Shown: piece by piece, positions 55,667 to 64,000 of the stretch
Numbering within the stretch: position 1 is the first letter of the stretch
Layout: each line of letters starts with the position of its first letter
Source of the DNA: Planctomicrobium piriforme
GTDB lineage: Bacteria > Planctomycetota > Planctomycetia > Planctomycetales > Planctomycetaceae
Assembly (NCBI GenBank): GCA_945860955.1
Contig: CAMATH010000024.1
Span: 1 to 64,000, forward strand
Length of the DNA stretch: 64,000 nt
Reading direction: 5' to 3'
Program-made: the position numbers and the translations under genes
Notes under the pieces: model-generated
What the model was told of the DNA's origin: nothing
The model's database searches: none
What the model saw: only the letters and a program-made list of their open reading frames with translations

Positions 55667-57154
55667 TCACGCCCAGTCTGTTGACCGTTCGACCGCCTGT
55701 TTCCAGCGATGGTGCCGCGTTTCCCGTTCGTCTGACGGCATGGTCGAGGTGAATTCGCGGTCGAGCGCCCAGTTCACTTGGATGTCGGCCGGCCCGTTCC
55801 AGTAGCCGACCGCCAGCCCCGCAAGATACGCGGCACCGAGCGCCGTGGTTTCCGCCACGGTCGGTCGCCGCACGGGAACCTGCAACAGGTCAGCCTGAAA
55901 CTGCATCAACAGATCGTTTTTCGCCGCCCCGCCGTCGACCTTGAGCTGCCCCAGCGGAACCCCTGAGTCGCGCTGCATCGCCTGCAACACGTCGAGCGTT
56001 TGCCAGGCGATCGATTCCAGCGCGGCCCGGGCGATGTGTTCCCGCTGTGTCCCGCGGGTGATCCCCACGATCGTTCCGCGGGCGTTGGGGTTCCACCAGG
56101 GCGCGCCCAGTCCGACAAACGCGGGGACGAAGTACACGCCCCCCGTATCGGGAACGCGCAGCGCCAGTTGCTCCACCTCGGCTGAACTTCCAATCAGACC
56201 CAGCCCGTCGCGCAACCACTGGACGACCGCGCCGGCGATGAACACCGCGCCTTCCAGACAGTAGGTCGTCTTTCCGTTCACTGTCCACCCGACCGTCGTC
56301 AGCAGCCCATTCTGCGACGCGACTGGCGTTTCGCCCGTGTTCATCAGTAGAAAACACCCGGTTCCATAGGTGTTTTTCGCGCTCCCCGGCTCGAAGCAGG
56401 CTTGACCAAACGTCGCCGCCTGCTGGTCCCCCGCGACCCCGCACAAAGGAACTGCACGACCGAAAAGCGCCGGGTCGGTTTCTCCAAAGGATCCGCTCGA
56501 AGGACGCACTTCAGGCAGCATGGCGCGGGGAACTTTGAGAATCCGCAGCAACTCTTCATCCCACCCGAGAGTGTGAATGTTAAACAACAATGTGCGCGAG
56601 GCATTGCTGGGATCGGTGGCGTGAACACGTCCCCCTGAGAGTTTCCACAACAGCCACGTGTCGACCGTGCCGAACAGAATCTCTCCCTGCTCGGCGCGGG
56701 CTCGGCTCCCGGGAACCTGATCGAGCAGCCAGCCGATCTTCGTCCCCGAAAAATACGGATCAAGCACCAGCCCGGTCCGCTCCCGAAAGAGCGGCTCCAG
56801 TCCGTCCGCTTTCAACTTGCGACAAATGGGCTCTGTCACACGGCTCTGCCAGACGACCGCGTTGGCGATTGGCTGACCAGTCACGCGGTCCCACAGAATG
56901 GTTGTCTCCCGCTGATTGGCGATGCCGATCGCGGCGATTTGATCCGACCGGACACCAGCGGCCGCCAACGCCTCAACCGCGCATTGGAACTGGCTATTCC
57001 AGATCTCCTGCGGATCATGCTCGACATGACCGGGCTGAGGATAGATCTGAGGAAACTCCCGCTGGGCGACGCCGCGCGACCTACCGTCGCGACCAAATAC
57101 AATCGCCCGGCTCGAAGTGGTCCCTTGATCCAGCGCGAGAATGAATTGCGACAT
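55667..57154 (-). CDS. glpK: Glycerol kinase
   Basis: A 495-aa FGGY-family kinase that makes glycerol 3-phosphate from glycerol and [19 protein letters not shown] at the N-terminus, [33 protein letters not shown] and [20 protein letters not shown] are GlpK signatures. Length is typical. No glycerol facilitator or glycerol-3-phosphate dehydrogenase is nearby, so it appears to be a stand-alone gene. Confidence 0.96.
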   Translation of the reverse strand: MSQFILALDQGTTSSRAIVFGRDGRSRGVAQREFPQIYPQPGHVEHDPQEIWNSQFQCAVEALAAAGVRSDQIAAIGIANQRETTILWDRVTGQPIANAVVWQSRVTEPICRKLKADGLEPLFRERTGLVLDPYFSGTKIGWLLDQVPGSRARAEQGEILFGTVDTWLLWKLSGGRVHATDPSNASRTLLFNIHTLGWDEELLRILKVPRAMLPEVRPSSGSFGETDPALFGRAVPLCGVAGDQQAATFGQACFEPGSAKNTYGTGCFLLMNTGETPVASQNGLLTTVGWTVNGKTTYCLEGAVFIAGAVVQWLRDGLGLIGSSAEVEQLALRVPDTGGVYFVPAFVGLGAPWWNPNARGTIVGITRGTQREHIARAALESIAWQTLDVLQAMQRDSGVPLGQLKVDGGAAKNDLLMQFQADLLQVPVRRPTVAETTALGAAYLAGLAVGYWNGPADIQVNWALDREFTSTMPSDERETRHHRWKQAVERSTDWA

Positions 57155-57282
57155 GGTACTTTGAGTAAGGAAGGGAGAGGGTGACGGCTACGGTCGAGAG
57201 CGTTCGATGCTTGTGGACGCATTTGCGCAGAGTTCTTCGTCGATTGCAATTCTCGCAACCGACTTTCCGTCACGCCGCGGCC

Positions 57283-58971
57283 CTATTTCCGCAACAGGCC
57301 GGCAAGCCATACGCCATCTCGCTCCACCACGGCGACAAAATCGCTCGGCCGCAACCGACGGAATTCTTTCGGAAGGTATTCCGGTCGATTGAACAGCAGC
57401 AGGTACGTCGCGTCGCGCCCGCCCGCCCCTCCCAAACTGACAAGGTGAATGTTGCGGCGTTTTAGCGGAATCGCCTGACGTTCCAATTCCAGTGGCTGTA
57501 ATTCATACAGAGTCGGGGCGACCGCGATCGAACTCTCTTCTGGAACCAGTTCGGCGATTTGAGCGATGAGCGATCGTGTCACTCCATCCCCCCAGTAAGT
57601 CGCGGGCAGCCCCAGTTTGTCGGCCCCCGAGAGACCACCTACCGCGGAACTGTAGTACGAAAGCCAAGCCGGCTGGTCGCGCCACAATCCAATTGACTGG
57701 GCGGCAACAAATGCCATTAAAACCCCCAGCGCGAGCGGTTTTCCACACCAACGCCGCACCGCGAACCAGTCCACAATTCGCCCCGCCGCCCGACCAATCA
57801 ACAAGGCCCACAGGGGAAACACGATGGAGAAGAGACGTTCGCCATCATAGACAGCGATTCCTGGAACACTGAACGCGACAAGTGGGACCAGTATTCCAGC
57901 GGCCAGCAGCGACTCGCGCGGAGTCGTCCGCAAGGATTGCAACACGTCGACCGTTGAGGCCAGACCCAGCAGGTGCAATCCCAGCGGGACGGAGACACCA
58001 AACATCACCCAGGGATAATGCCATGGAACGTCTCGGTCGGCGAGCGCTTTGCCGAAGTACCAGGCTTGGATCGAGACCCGATTCGTCGTCTTGCCAAAAT
58101 ACTGAGCCGCGTGCTGAATCGGATCGTCCCACAACCAGGGCCAGCCGACAAAGAACACGGCGGCGGCCACAACCCCGACAACGAACAGCCATGCGGGAGC
58201 CCGCCACCGGAGCCACAGCAACGCCCAGGCTCCGAGGGCGGCTGGCAGAAAAATCGCCTGGACTTTGATGGAGAACGCCAAGCCCATCAAAACGCCCGCG
58301 CCGATTGCAGTCGTCCAATAGACCGACCGCGCCGGGGAACGACTGGAAGGTACCGTGGAACGCTGCTGCTCTTGCCCCACCGGGGGAATCGGGTCGGCTC
58401 CCAGCATCTCTGGGACGCGACGGCAGACGAACAACAGGCAGGCGGCGTACGCGAGGTTGATCGCGGTTTCCAGATTGGCGAGGTGCGCATGTCCAAAGGA
58501 TCGCGGCATCAGTACCAGCGCGACCGACGCGACGACTCCGGCCGTCGGTCCCCAGAAACGCGCAGCCGCGGTTCCGATCCACCAGATCGTCACTGCGAAC
58601 AGGATCGCCGACGAAACCCGCGCGCAGGTGAGCGAATACGGAACCACCTCGTCGATCGGCGGATTCACCAGAAATGCGATCTCGTGACAGATCCCGATCC
58701 AGACTCGACCGAGTGGGGGATAGTCGGTCAGCGCCGAGTCCACCTGTCGGAACCCTTTGAAATCGAAGTCGAGCAGTTTATCGACCAGCATGACTCCCTG
58801 CCCCACGTTGAGGGGTTCATCGACCGACATCCCCGGCCCATCCCATCCCGATCGATGATCGCCGGCAGGATCGAGCGCGGCGAGAATCACGCCGAAAACA
58901 ACCAGCGCAATCAAGGCCGGCCGGAATCCAGGTGATTTCCGGAAGGATTGGAAGAGGTGAAGAAACGGCAT
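57283..58971 (-). CDS. Integral membrane glycosyltransferase (GT39/PMT-like)
   Basis: A 562-aa polytopic protein with about ten TM helices. The first periplasmic loop has WDGPGMSVDEPLNVGQG, whose acidic DE pair is the usual catalytic site position of GT-C transferases, and the second has YPPLGRVWIG, as in ArnT/PMT-like enzymes. The C-terminal tail of about 90 residues is soluble (VAPTLYELQPLELERQ). ATG 58971 opens with a cytoplasmic basic stretch. It is 128 nt downstream of glpK in the same orientation. Acceptor and sugar donor are unknown. Confidence 0.85.
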   Translation of the reverse strand: MPFLHLFQSFRKSPGFRPALIALVVFGVILAALDPAGDHRSGWDGPGMSVDEPLNVGQGVMLVDKLLDFDFKGFRQVDSALTDYPPLGRVWIGICHEIAFLVNPPIDEVVPYSLTCARVSSAILFAVTIWWIGTAAARFWGPTAGVVASVALVLMPRSFGHAHLANLETAINLAYAACLLFVCRRVPEMLGADPIPPVGQEQQRSTVPSSRSPARSVYWTTAIGAGVLMGLAFSIKVQAIFLPAALGAWALLWLRWRAPAWLFVVGVVAAAVFFVGWPWLWDDPIQHAAQYFGKTTNRVSIQAWYFGKALADRDVPWHYPWVMFGVSVPLGLHLLGLASTVDVLQSLRTTPRESLLAAGILVPLVAFSVPGIAVYDGERLFSIVFPLWALLIGRAAGRIVDWFAVRRWCGKPLALGVLMAFVAAQSIGLWRDQPAWLSYYSSAVGGLSGADKLGLPATYWGDGVTRSLIAQIAELVPEESSIAVAPTLYELQPLELERQAIPLKRRNIHLVSLGGAGGRDATYLLLFNRPEYLPKEFRRLRPSDFVAVVERDGVWLAGLLRK

Positions 58972-59151
58972 GAAGGACGATTCTGCGGGGAGTCCGATTC
59001 ACTTTTCCACTGGGGAAGGCGGAGTATACCGCGTGGCTGGCGGGCGACGTAGCCGTCTTTCTCCGAAAGACGGGATGTAAAAGAGAGTCAATCAGAAAGG
59101 AATCACGTCATTCGTAGAGATGAGGTTCGATTAACCGTACAACCGGATGCA

Positions 59152-59175
59152 CGCGGATGTTCGGAGTCATCCGCG
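59152..59175. repeat. Perfect 8-bp hairpin
   Basis: CGCGGATG (59152-59159) and CATCCGCG (59168-59175) are perfect complements around an 8-nt loop. There is no T-run. It is the first of the hairpins in the repeat-rich gap. Confidence 0.5.
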
Positions 59176-59238
59176 CGAGGGGGCTTTGCCTTGAGTGTCA
59201 CGCGAACGCGTAGAAGGGTGGCCTGCTCGGGGCGTTCA

Positions 59239-59302
59239 CTTATACTCCCCGCGGCCGAAAACGCGACATTGCACCTGAGTCGGAAGGGGCCTTGGGCAAG
59301 CC
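59239..59302 (+). repeat. Dispersed non-coding repeat, copy 2
   Basis: TTATACTCC, GCGGCCGAAAACGCGACATT and CTTGGGCAAGCC occur in the same order and nearly the same spacing as at 44632-44705, about 14.6 kb away. The middle part is shorter here. No coding frame is shared between the copies. Confidence 0.65.
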
Positions 59303-59322
59303 TGATGGCGGCGGGTATTGGT

Positions 59323-59361
59323 GACGGCCCCATCCGCCTTGAGTGGATGGGGAGAAAGATC
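59323..59361 (-). repeat. Hairpin unit A of a four-copy family
   Basis: CCATCCGC pairs with GTGGATGG (one G-U pair) around a 5-nt loop. Read on the minus strand it begins GATCT and ends GGATGGGGCC, like the three related units at 59395-59431, 59605-59641 and 59677-59712. Confidence 0.6.
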
Positions 59362-59394
59362 GATGGCTAGCCCCAAACCACATTGCGCGGTCCA

Positions 59395-59641
59395 GACCCC
59401 ATCCACCTTGTGTGGATTGGTGAATCAGATCTTCGCTCTGTCTGCCACACACGACGTCAGTAGCCAAGTCAACGGGTGCCACCGGCGATGACGTGCTTTT
59501 TACAGGACATGATTGCGATTCGCGTTCCTTGCGACGAAGGGCGACCAATCGCTTTGTGATCCGAACGGGATTCGTATGACGTCGATCTTGTCTCACAGAG
59601 CGAGGATCTCATTCACCAATCCACACGAGGTGGATGGGGTC
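59395..59641. repeat. Inverted repeat with 66-nt arms (MITE-like)
   Basis: 59395-59460 and the reverse complement of 59576-59641 align without gaps over 66 nt; the outer 37 nt differ at only two positions (roughly 50 of 66 identical overall). The outer part of each arm is itself a hairpin with a 9-bp stem and a 5-nt loop (stems 59398-59406/59412-59420 and 59616-59624/59630-59638). The 115-nt centre has no gene. The arrangement resembles a small inverted-repeat element or two oppositely oriented repeat units. Confidence 0.75.
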
Positions 59642-59676
59642 TTGCTCGAGGTTGAGGGGGCATTTTTCTAGCTGCC

Positions 59677-59712
59677 GATCTCATTCACCATCCGGGCGAG
59701 CCGGATGGGGTC
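59677..59712 (+). repeat. Hairpin unit D of a four-copy family
   Basis: GATCTCATTCACCATCC then CGGATGGGGTC repeats the unit at 59605-59641 in the same orientation. Its stem CCATCCGG/CCGGATGG is perfect (8 bp) with the 5-nt loop GCGAG. The compensating stem changes between units D and C suggest that pairing is maintained. Confidence 0.65.
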
Positions 59713-59745
59713 TCGGGACGTGAATCGTCTGATTTCACGCCGTGC

Positions 59746-59768
59746 GGAGTATATTTTCTCGATACTCC
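59746..59768. repeat. 7-bp hairpin GGAGTAT/ATACTCC
   Basis: GGAGTAT (59746-59752) and ATACTCC (59762-59768) are complementary around a 9-nt loop. The same half-sites form the perfect palindrome at 44596-44613. It lies 67 nt past the end of the adenosine kinase-like gene and could cap its transcript. Confidence 0.45.
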
Positions 59769-59834
59769 GTTTGATCAACTGGAACACTGACCGAATTGAG
59801 ATCGCGGCGCGCGGCACCTGCTGAACCAGGACGG

Positions 59835-60818
59835 CTACTTCAGCAGCTCCGCCACTTCGGCAGGCGTGAACTTTCGCTTCAGCCGCGCGCCGAGTTGCGA
59901 GACAACCCGGGCCGCCGCGTGCGACGCCAGGTGTCCCGCCTGTTTCCAGCTCAGGCCGTTGGTGATCCCGTACAACAGGGCACCGGCATACATATCGCCG
60001 GCCCCGGTGGTGTCAATCGGTTCGGCCGCGGCCCCTTCGATCGGCAACACCTGCCCCTGGTGCATCAGAATGGACCCGTCGGCTCCCAATGTGAGGGCGA
60101 CGTTTTCCGCGTGCCGATGAATTTCGACGGCACATTCGACCGGGTCATGTTTTCCGGTCAACGCACGAGCCTCTTCCAGGTTGCAAAACAGCAGGTCGAC
60201 CGGGCCTTCGATCAGACTCCAGAATTCGTCCCGGAAATTCGCAATCAAAAACGGGTCAGACACGGTGAACGCGACCTTAACTCCGTTCTTTTTGGCCAAT
60301 TCCATCGTCCGCAAAGCGGCACTCCGGGTCGGTTCCCCCGCGAACAGATATCCCTCGACATAGACGTACTTCGCGTTGCGAATCTCCGCTTCGCGAATGT
60401 CGTCGGGAGAGAGCGTCGCGGAAACCCCCAGGTGAGTCAGCATGGTCCGCTGGGCATCGGGAGAGATCAAAATCACCGACGTTCCCGTCTCGCCAGCGAC
60501 CGGAGCCACTTCAATCGCGACCCCCAATTCCCGCATGTCGTTCAGAAAGAAGTGCCCCAATTCGTTGACTCCCACTTTGCCGGCGTACGCCGCTTTGCCT
60601 CCAAAGTCGGCCACCGCCATGATCGTGTTCGCCGCCGATCCGCCGGCACAGCGCGAAAACGGGACTCCCTCCAGCGCGGCCAGAACCCGGCGTTGCGTCG
60701 GTTCATCGACGAGGGTCATGATGCCGCGATGAAATCCCAGGTCGGCGATCACCTGATCGGGAACCTGAGCCTGGATATCGACGAGAGAATTGCCAACGCC
60801 GTAGACGTCGTAGGTCAT
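59835..60818 (-). CDS. PfkB-family kinase, adenosine kinase-like
   Basis: A 327-aa ribokinase-fold kinase. The N-terminal [14 protein letters not shown] and [18 protein letters not shown], the [15 protein letters not shown] region and the catalytic [16 protein letters not shown] (Asp base in GAGD) match bacterial adenosine kinase-type PfkB proteins. It would phosphorylate adenosine or a similar nucleoside or sugar. ATG 60818 is used because upstream frame sequence is antisense to thiC. It is divergent from thiC with a 172-nt shared control region. Confidence 0.88.
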   Translation of the reverse strand: MTYDVYGVGNSLVDIQAQVPDQVIADLGFHRGIMTLVDEPTQRRVLAALEGVPFSRCAGGSAANTIMAVADFGGKAAYAGKVGVNELGHFFLNDMRELGVAIEVAPVAGETGTSVILISPDAQRTMLTHLGVSATLSPDDIREAEIRNAKYVYVEGYLFAGEPTRSAALRTMELAKKNGVKVAFTVSDPFLIANFRDEFWSLIEGPVDLLFCNLEEARALTGKHDPVECAVEIHRHAENVALTLGADGSILMHQGQVLPIEGAAAEPIDTTGAGDMYAGALLYGITNGLSWKQAGHLASHAAARVVSQLGARLKRKFTPAEVAELLK

Positions 60819-60913
60819 GGAAGTGCGAGATTCTGTGGAGAACTTCAAGGGGTTGATCGATTGGCGGGGAGTGTAACGATTCGTCGCTGGAAACTCGATG
60901 CCACCCCGGCACG

Positions 60914-60941
60914 TTGACATCCCCGGACAGCGGACTACCAT
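60914..60941 (+). promoter_or_regulatory. Candidate thiC promoter
   Basis: A perfect TTGACA at 60914-60919 is followed after 16 nt by TACCAT at 60936-60941. Transcription would start near 60948, about 40 nt before thiC. The GGACTAC (60932-60938) and GTAGTCC (60951-60957) pair spans the -10 box and could be an operator. I did not find a TPP riboswitch. Confidence 0.5.
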
Positions 60942-60954
60942 ACGTAGGCAGTAG

Positions 60955-62322
<1,368 letters not shown>

Positions 62323-62800
62323 GGACTGGGTGCGGGCGCGGGATTTCCAGCGGGTTCAGCGGAGTATGTTGCGGGAATCGTCCGTCGTGCAGCGACCGAA
62401 ACAACGTAGGCGGCACTCTCTGAGTGCCTGCCCCGATGTGCGCTCGTTGCGAAAAAACGCGCCCCTGGGCCATGCGAAAGACCCGGGGCTCAGCCGCGTC
62501 GGCAACACGTTTATTCAATATACGGCCGGAAACGAGACAATTTCGGGGAGGTGCGCCTCCATCAAAATGTCTCAACGCGGACCGCGCGGAGTCTATCTCT
62601 CGAGTGCCGGCCTGGGGCGCAGACCCCTTGCGGGCTCGGGGCGTGTCGAGTGGGTGGAAATTGAAACAATGCCTCGATCCCGACGAATCGCATTGTGACG
62701 GCCCCGTCGCCTACCTATAATTCGGGGTCGATACGTTCACCTTTGTGAATGACTGTGGACTCTCCCTCCTCCCCGTCCCACCTCTTTGCTCCCGCCAGAT
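62323..62800. other. Intergenic region with hairpins
   Basis: A 478-nt gap after thiC. GGCACTC-TCT-GAGTGCC (62412-62428) is a perfect 7-bp stem with a 3-nt loop, about 90 nt past the stop. A second complementary GC stretch (CCCCTGGG... and CCCGGGGC, near 62462-62492) follows. TATACGGCCGGAAACGAGACA near 62518-62540 weakly resembles the dispersed repeat of 44.6 and 59.2 kb. No gene is seen; the promoter of the next gene lies at its right end. Confidence 0.45.
62693..62721 (+). promoter_or_regulatory. Sigma70-type promoter of the PSCyt1/DUF1549 gene
   Basis: TTGTGA (62693-62698) and a perfect TATAAT (62716-62721) are separated by exactly 17 nt. Transcription would start near 62728, giving a leader of about 70 nt before ATG 62801. 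Confidence 0.65.
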
Positions 62801-64000
62801 ATGACCTGGAAACGGCTGACGATCGCCCTGTTCTGTTCGGCCCCGCTTTTCGTGTGGAACCCCACCCGGGCGGCCGACGAAGAAGAAGTTCCGGAAAAAA
62901 TCGAGTTCTTCGAGGCGAAGATCCGCCCGGTGTTTGTGGAACATTGTTCCGAATGCCATGGCAACGGCAAAGCGAAGGGGGGCTTCAGCCTGGAAACGGC
63001 CGAGGCGGCCCGCCGGGGAGGTGACTCCGGAGCGGCGTTCACGCCGGGCAAGCCCGATGAAGGGCTGTTGATCGAAGTGCTGAAGCACACCGGGGACATT
63101 AAAATGCCCCCGTCTGCCAAGCTCGCGGACACGCAGATTGCCGACATTCAAAAGTGGCTGCAACTTGGTGCCCCCTGGCCCAAGGACAAATCGCCGGCCG
63201 AGACGACAGCCGCGACGGTTTTTCAAATCACTCCCGAACAGCGGGCGTTCTGGTCGTTTCTGCCCATTCCAGAAACGGTTGATGTTCCCACAGTGGCGAA
63301 CGAAGGCTGGGCGACGGGCGCAATTGACCGATTCATTCTCGCCGCTCAGGAATCTCGCGGTCTGAAACCGTCTCCGAAGGCCGACAAGATAACGCTGATT
63401 CGGCGGGCGACGTTCGACTTGACCGGACTTCCTCCGACCAAGGCCGAGATCGACGCGTTCCTCTCCGACACCAGTGCCGACGCGTTCGCGACTGTCGTCG
63501 ACCGCCTGCTGATGTCTCCCCATTATGGCGAGCGCTGGGGACGGCACTGGCTCGATGTCGCCCGATTTGGCGAAGACCAGGCACACACGTTCGCCGCCCG
63601 GGCCTACACAAACAGCTACCGCTATCGCGACTGGGTCGTCCGAGCGCTCAACGAAGATCTCCCCTACAACGAATTCGTCCGGTTGCAGATCGCGGGCGAT
63701 CTCGCAAAAGAGAGCCCCGCGTCCGAGTACGATCGTCAGTTGGCGCTCGGGTACTTCGCACTCGGACCGGTTTACTACTCCGACGCGGGATGCGCTTTCA
63801 AAGCGTCCCTTGATGAACTCGACGACCGAGTCGACACGCTGGCCCGGGGCTTTCTGGGGCTGACCATCGCCTGCGCCCGTTGCCACGATCACAAATTCGA
63901 TCCCATTTCGCAGCAGGACTACTACGCCCTCGCTGGCATCTTTAAGAGTTCCAACTACACCGAACCACCGCTCGTCCCCGCGGACATCGTTCAGCAGTAC
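62801..64000 (+). CDS. PSCyt1/DUF1549 planctomycete cytochrome-like protein (partial, runs off the window)
   Basis: The first 400 codons of a gene that continues beyond the window. A signal peptide (about 1-24, IALFCSAPLFVWNPTRA) precedes a PSCyt1 domain with a haem-type CSECH motif (Cys49, Cys52, His53), followed by a DUF1549 domain (about 160-370; IRRATFDLTGLPP, SPHYGERWGRHWLDVAR) with a second CARCHDH at 358-364. In full members a DUF1553 domain follows, and a DUF1501 gene is often adjacent. It should be an exported c-type-cytochrome-like protein; its role is not established. It has its own promoter. Confidence 0.92.
   Translation, partial: MTWKRLTIALFCSAPLFVWNPTRAADEEEVPEKIEFFEAKIRPVFVEHCSECHGNGKAKGGFSLETAEAARRGGDSGAAFTPGKPDEGLLIEVLKHTGDIKMPPSAKLADTQIADIQKWLQLGAPWPKDKSPAETTAATVFQITPEQRAFWSFLPIPETVDVPTVANEGWATGAIDRFILAAQESRGLKPSPKADKITLIRRATFDLTGLPPTKAEIDAFLSDTSADAFATVVDRLLMSPHYGERWGRHWLDVARFGEDQAHTFAARAYTNSYRYRDWVVRALNEDLPYNEFVRLQIAGDLAKESPASEYDRQLALGYFALGPVYYSDAGCAFKASLDELDDRVDTLARGFLGLTIACARCHDHKFDPISQQDYYALAGIFKSSNYTEPPLVPADIVQQY

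Larger units (their letters stand above)
58972..59834. other. Repeat-rich non-coding region
   Basis: At 863 nt this is the longest gene-free stretch in the window. It holds six or more stem-loops listed separately (59152-59175, 59323-59361, 59395-59641, 59677-59712, 59746-59768) and copy 2 of a dispersed repeat (59239-59302). The translated frames give only short repeated peptides (STQGGWG), as expected for repeat DNA. It lies upstream of the glycosyltransferase gene and downstream of the adenosine kinase-like gene. Confidence 0.7.

Noticed and set aside
59240-59596. A 118-codon minus-strand frame containing repeated STQGGWG peptides
   Set aside because: The repeated peptides come from the hairpin repeats themselves; no ribosome site or domain supports a gene.
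58972-59834. CRISPR-like array because of repeated units
   Set aside because: The units differ in spacing and orientation, number only four, and there are no equal-length spacers or cas genes.

Overview
The window looks like chromosomal DNA of a GC-rich planctomycete. The evidence is the gene content: four Tat-type DUF1501 proteins, a DUF1559 protein, a PSCyt1/DUF1549 cytochrome-like protein, a large ECF sigma factor next to a Ser/Thr kinase with C-terminal WD40 repeats, and a BNR/YCF48-like giant exported protein. I saw no tRNA, rRNA, CRISPR array, phage or transposase gene. Nearly all genes are ordinary chromosomal ones; the unusual material lies in non-coding gaps and in a few gene arrangements.

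Layout. 0.2-0.8 kb: a universal stress protein on the minus strand. 0.9-7.2 kb: an iron-sulfur locus with a perfect sigma70-type promoter (sufR-like regulator, a lone NADH dehydrogenase subunit NuoB, sufC, sufB, sufD, a Rieske-SufT/MIP18 fusion, a PNPOx/HugZ-like protein). 7.5-10.7 kb: two polytopic glycosyltransferases whose full N-termini lack an ATG/GTG/TTG start. 10.7-12.1 kb: a tandem GNAT protein and a small protein on the minus strand. 12.5-18.2 kb: the pyruvate dehydrogenase complex (aceE, aceF, lpd), followed by aroC, a small protein and a PfkB sugar kinase. 21.3-25.8 kb: two DUF1501 proteins around a ceramidase-like protein. 26.0-27.4 kb: a sigma54-dependent response regulator with a TTG start. 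28.0-32.5 kb: glgX, then nadB (divergent) and a RidA protein. 32.5-39.4 kb: a membrane protein, an ECF sigma factor, and a kinase/TM/WD40 gene broken by a one-base frameshift, then a remnant of a second kinase N-terminus. 39.8-47.6 kb (minus): YCF48-like/CBM9 protein, amidase, two overlapping DUF1501 genes. 47.8-51.7 kb: a glycosidase-like/HEAT protein, a HIT hydrolase and a membrane PIN-TRAM protein. 51.8-59.0 kb: MATE transporter, DUF1559 protein, TIM-barrel isomerase, glycerol kinase, another glycosyltransferase. 59.8-62.3 kb: an adenosine kinase-like PfkB protein divergent from thiC. The window ends inside a PSCyt1/DUF1549 gene.

Working together: the SUF genes assemble Fe-S clusters and could serve Fe-S enzymes in this window such as ThiC and the N2-type NuoB subunit; aceE/aceF/lpd form a complete pyruvate-to-acetyl-CoA complex; the ECF factor and kinase form a typical planctomycete signalling neighbourhood.

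Repeats worth attention: a MITE-like inverted repeat with about 115-nt arms (27.46-27.81 kb); a second with 66-nt arms (59.40-59.64 kb) inside a cluster of four related hairpins; a 24-bp-arm palindrome at 22.8 kb with half copies at 0.1 and 44.7 kb; and a 65-75-nt dispersed repeat at 44.6 and 59.2 kb. The main biological oddities are the orphan NuoB and the Rieske-SufT fusion inside the SUF locus.
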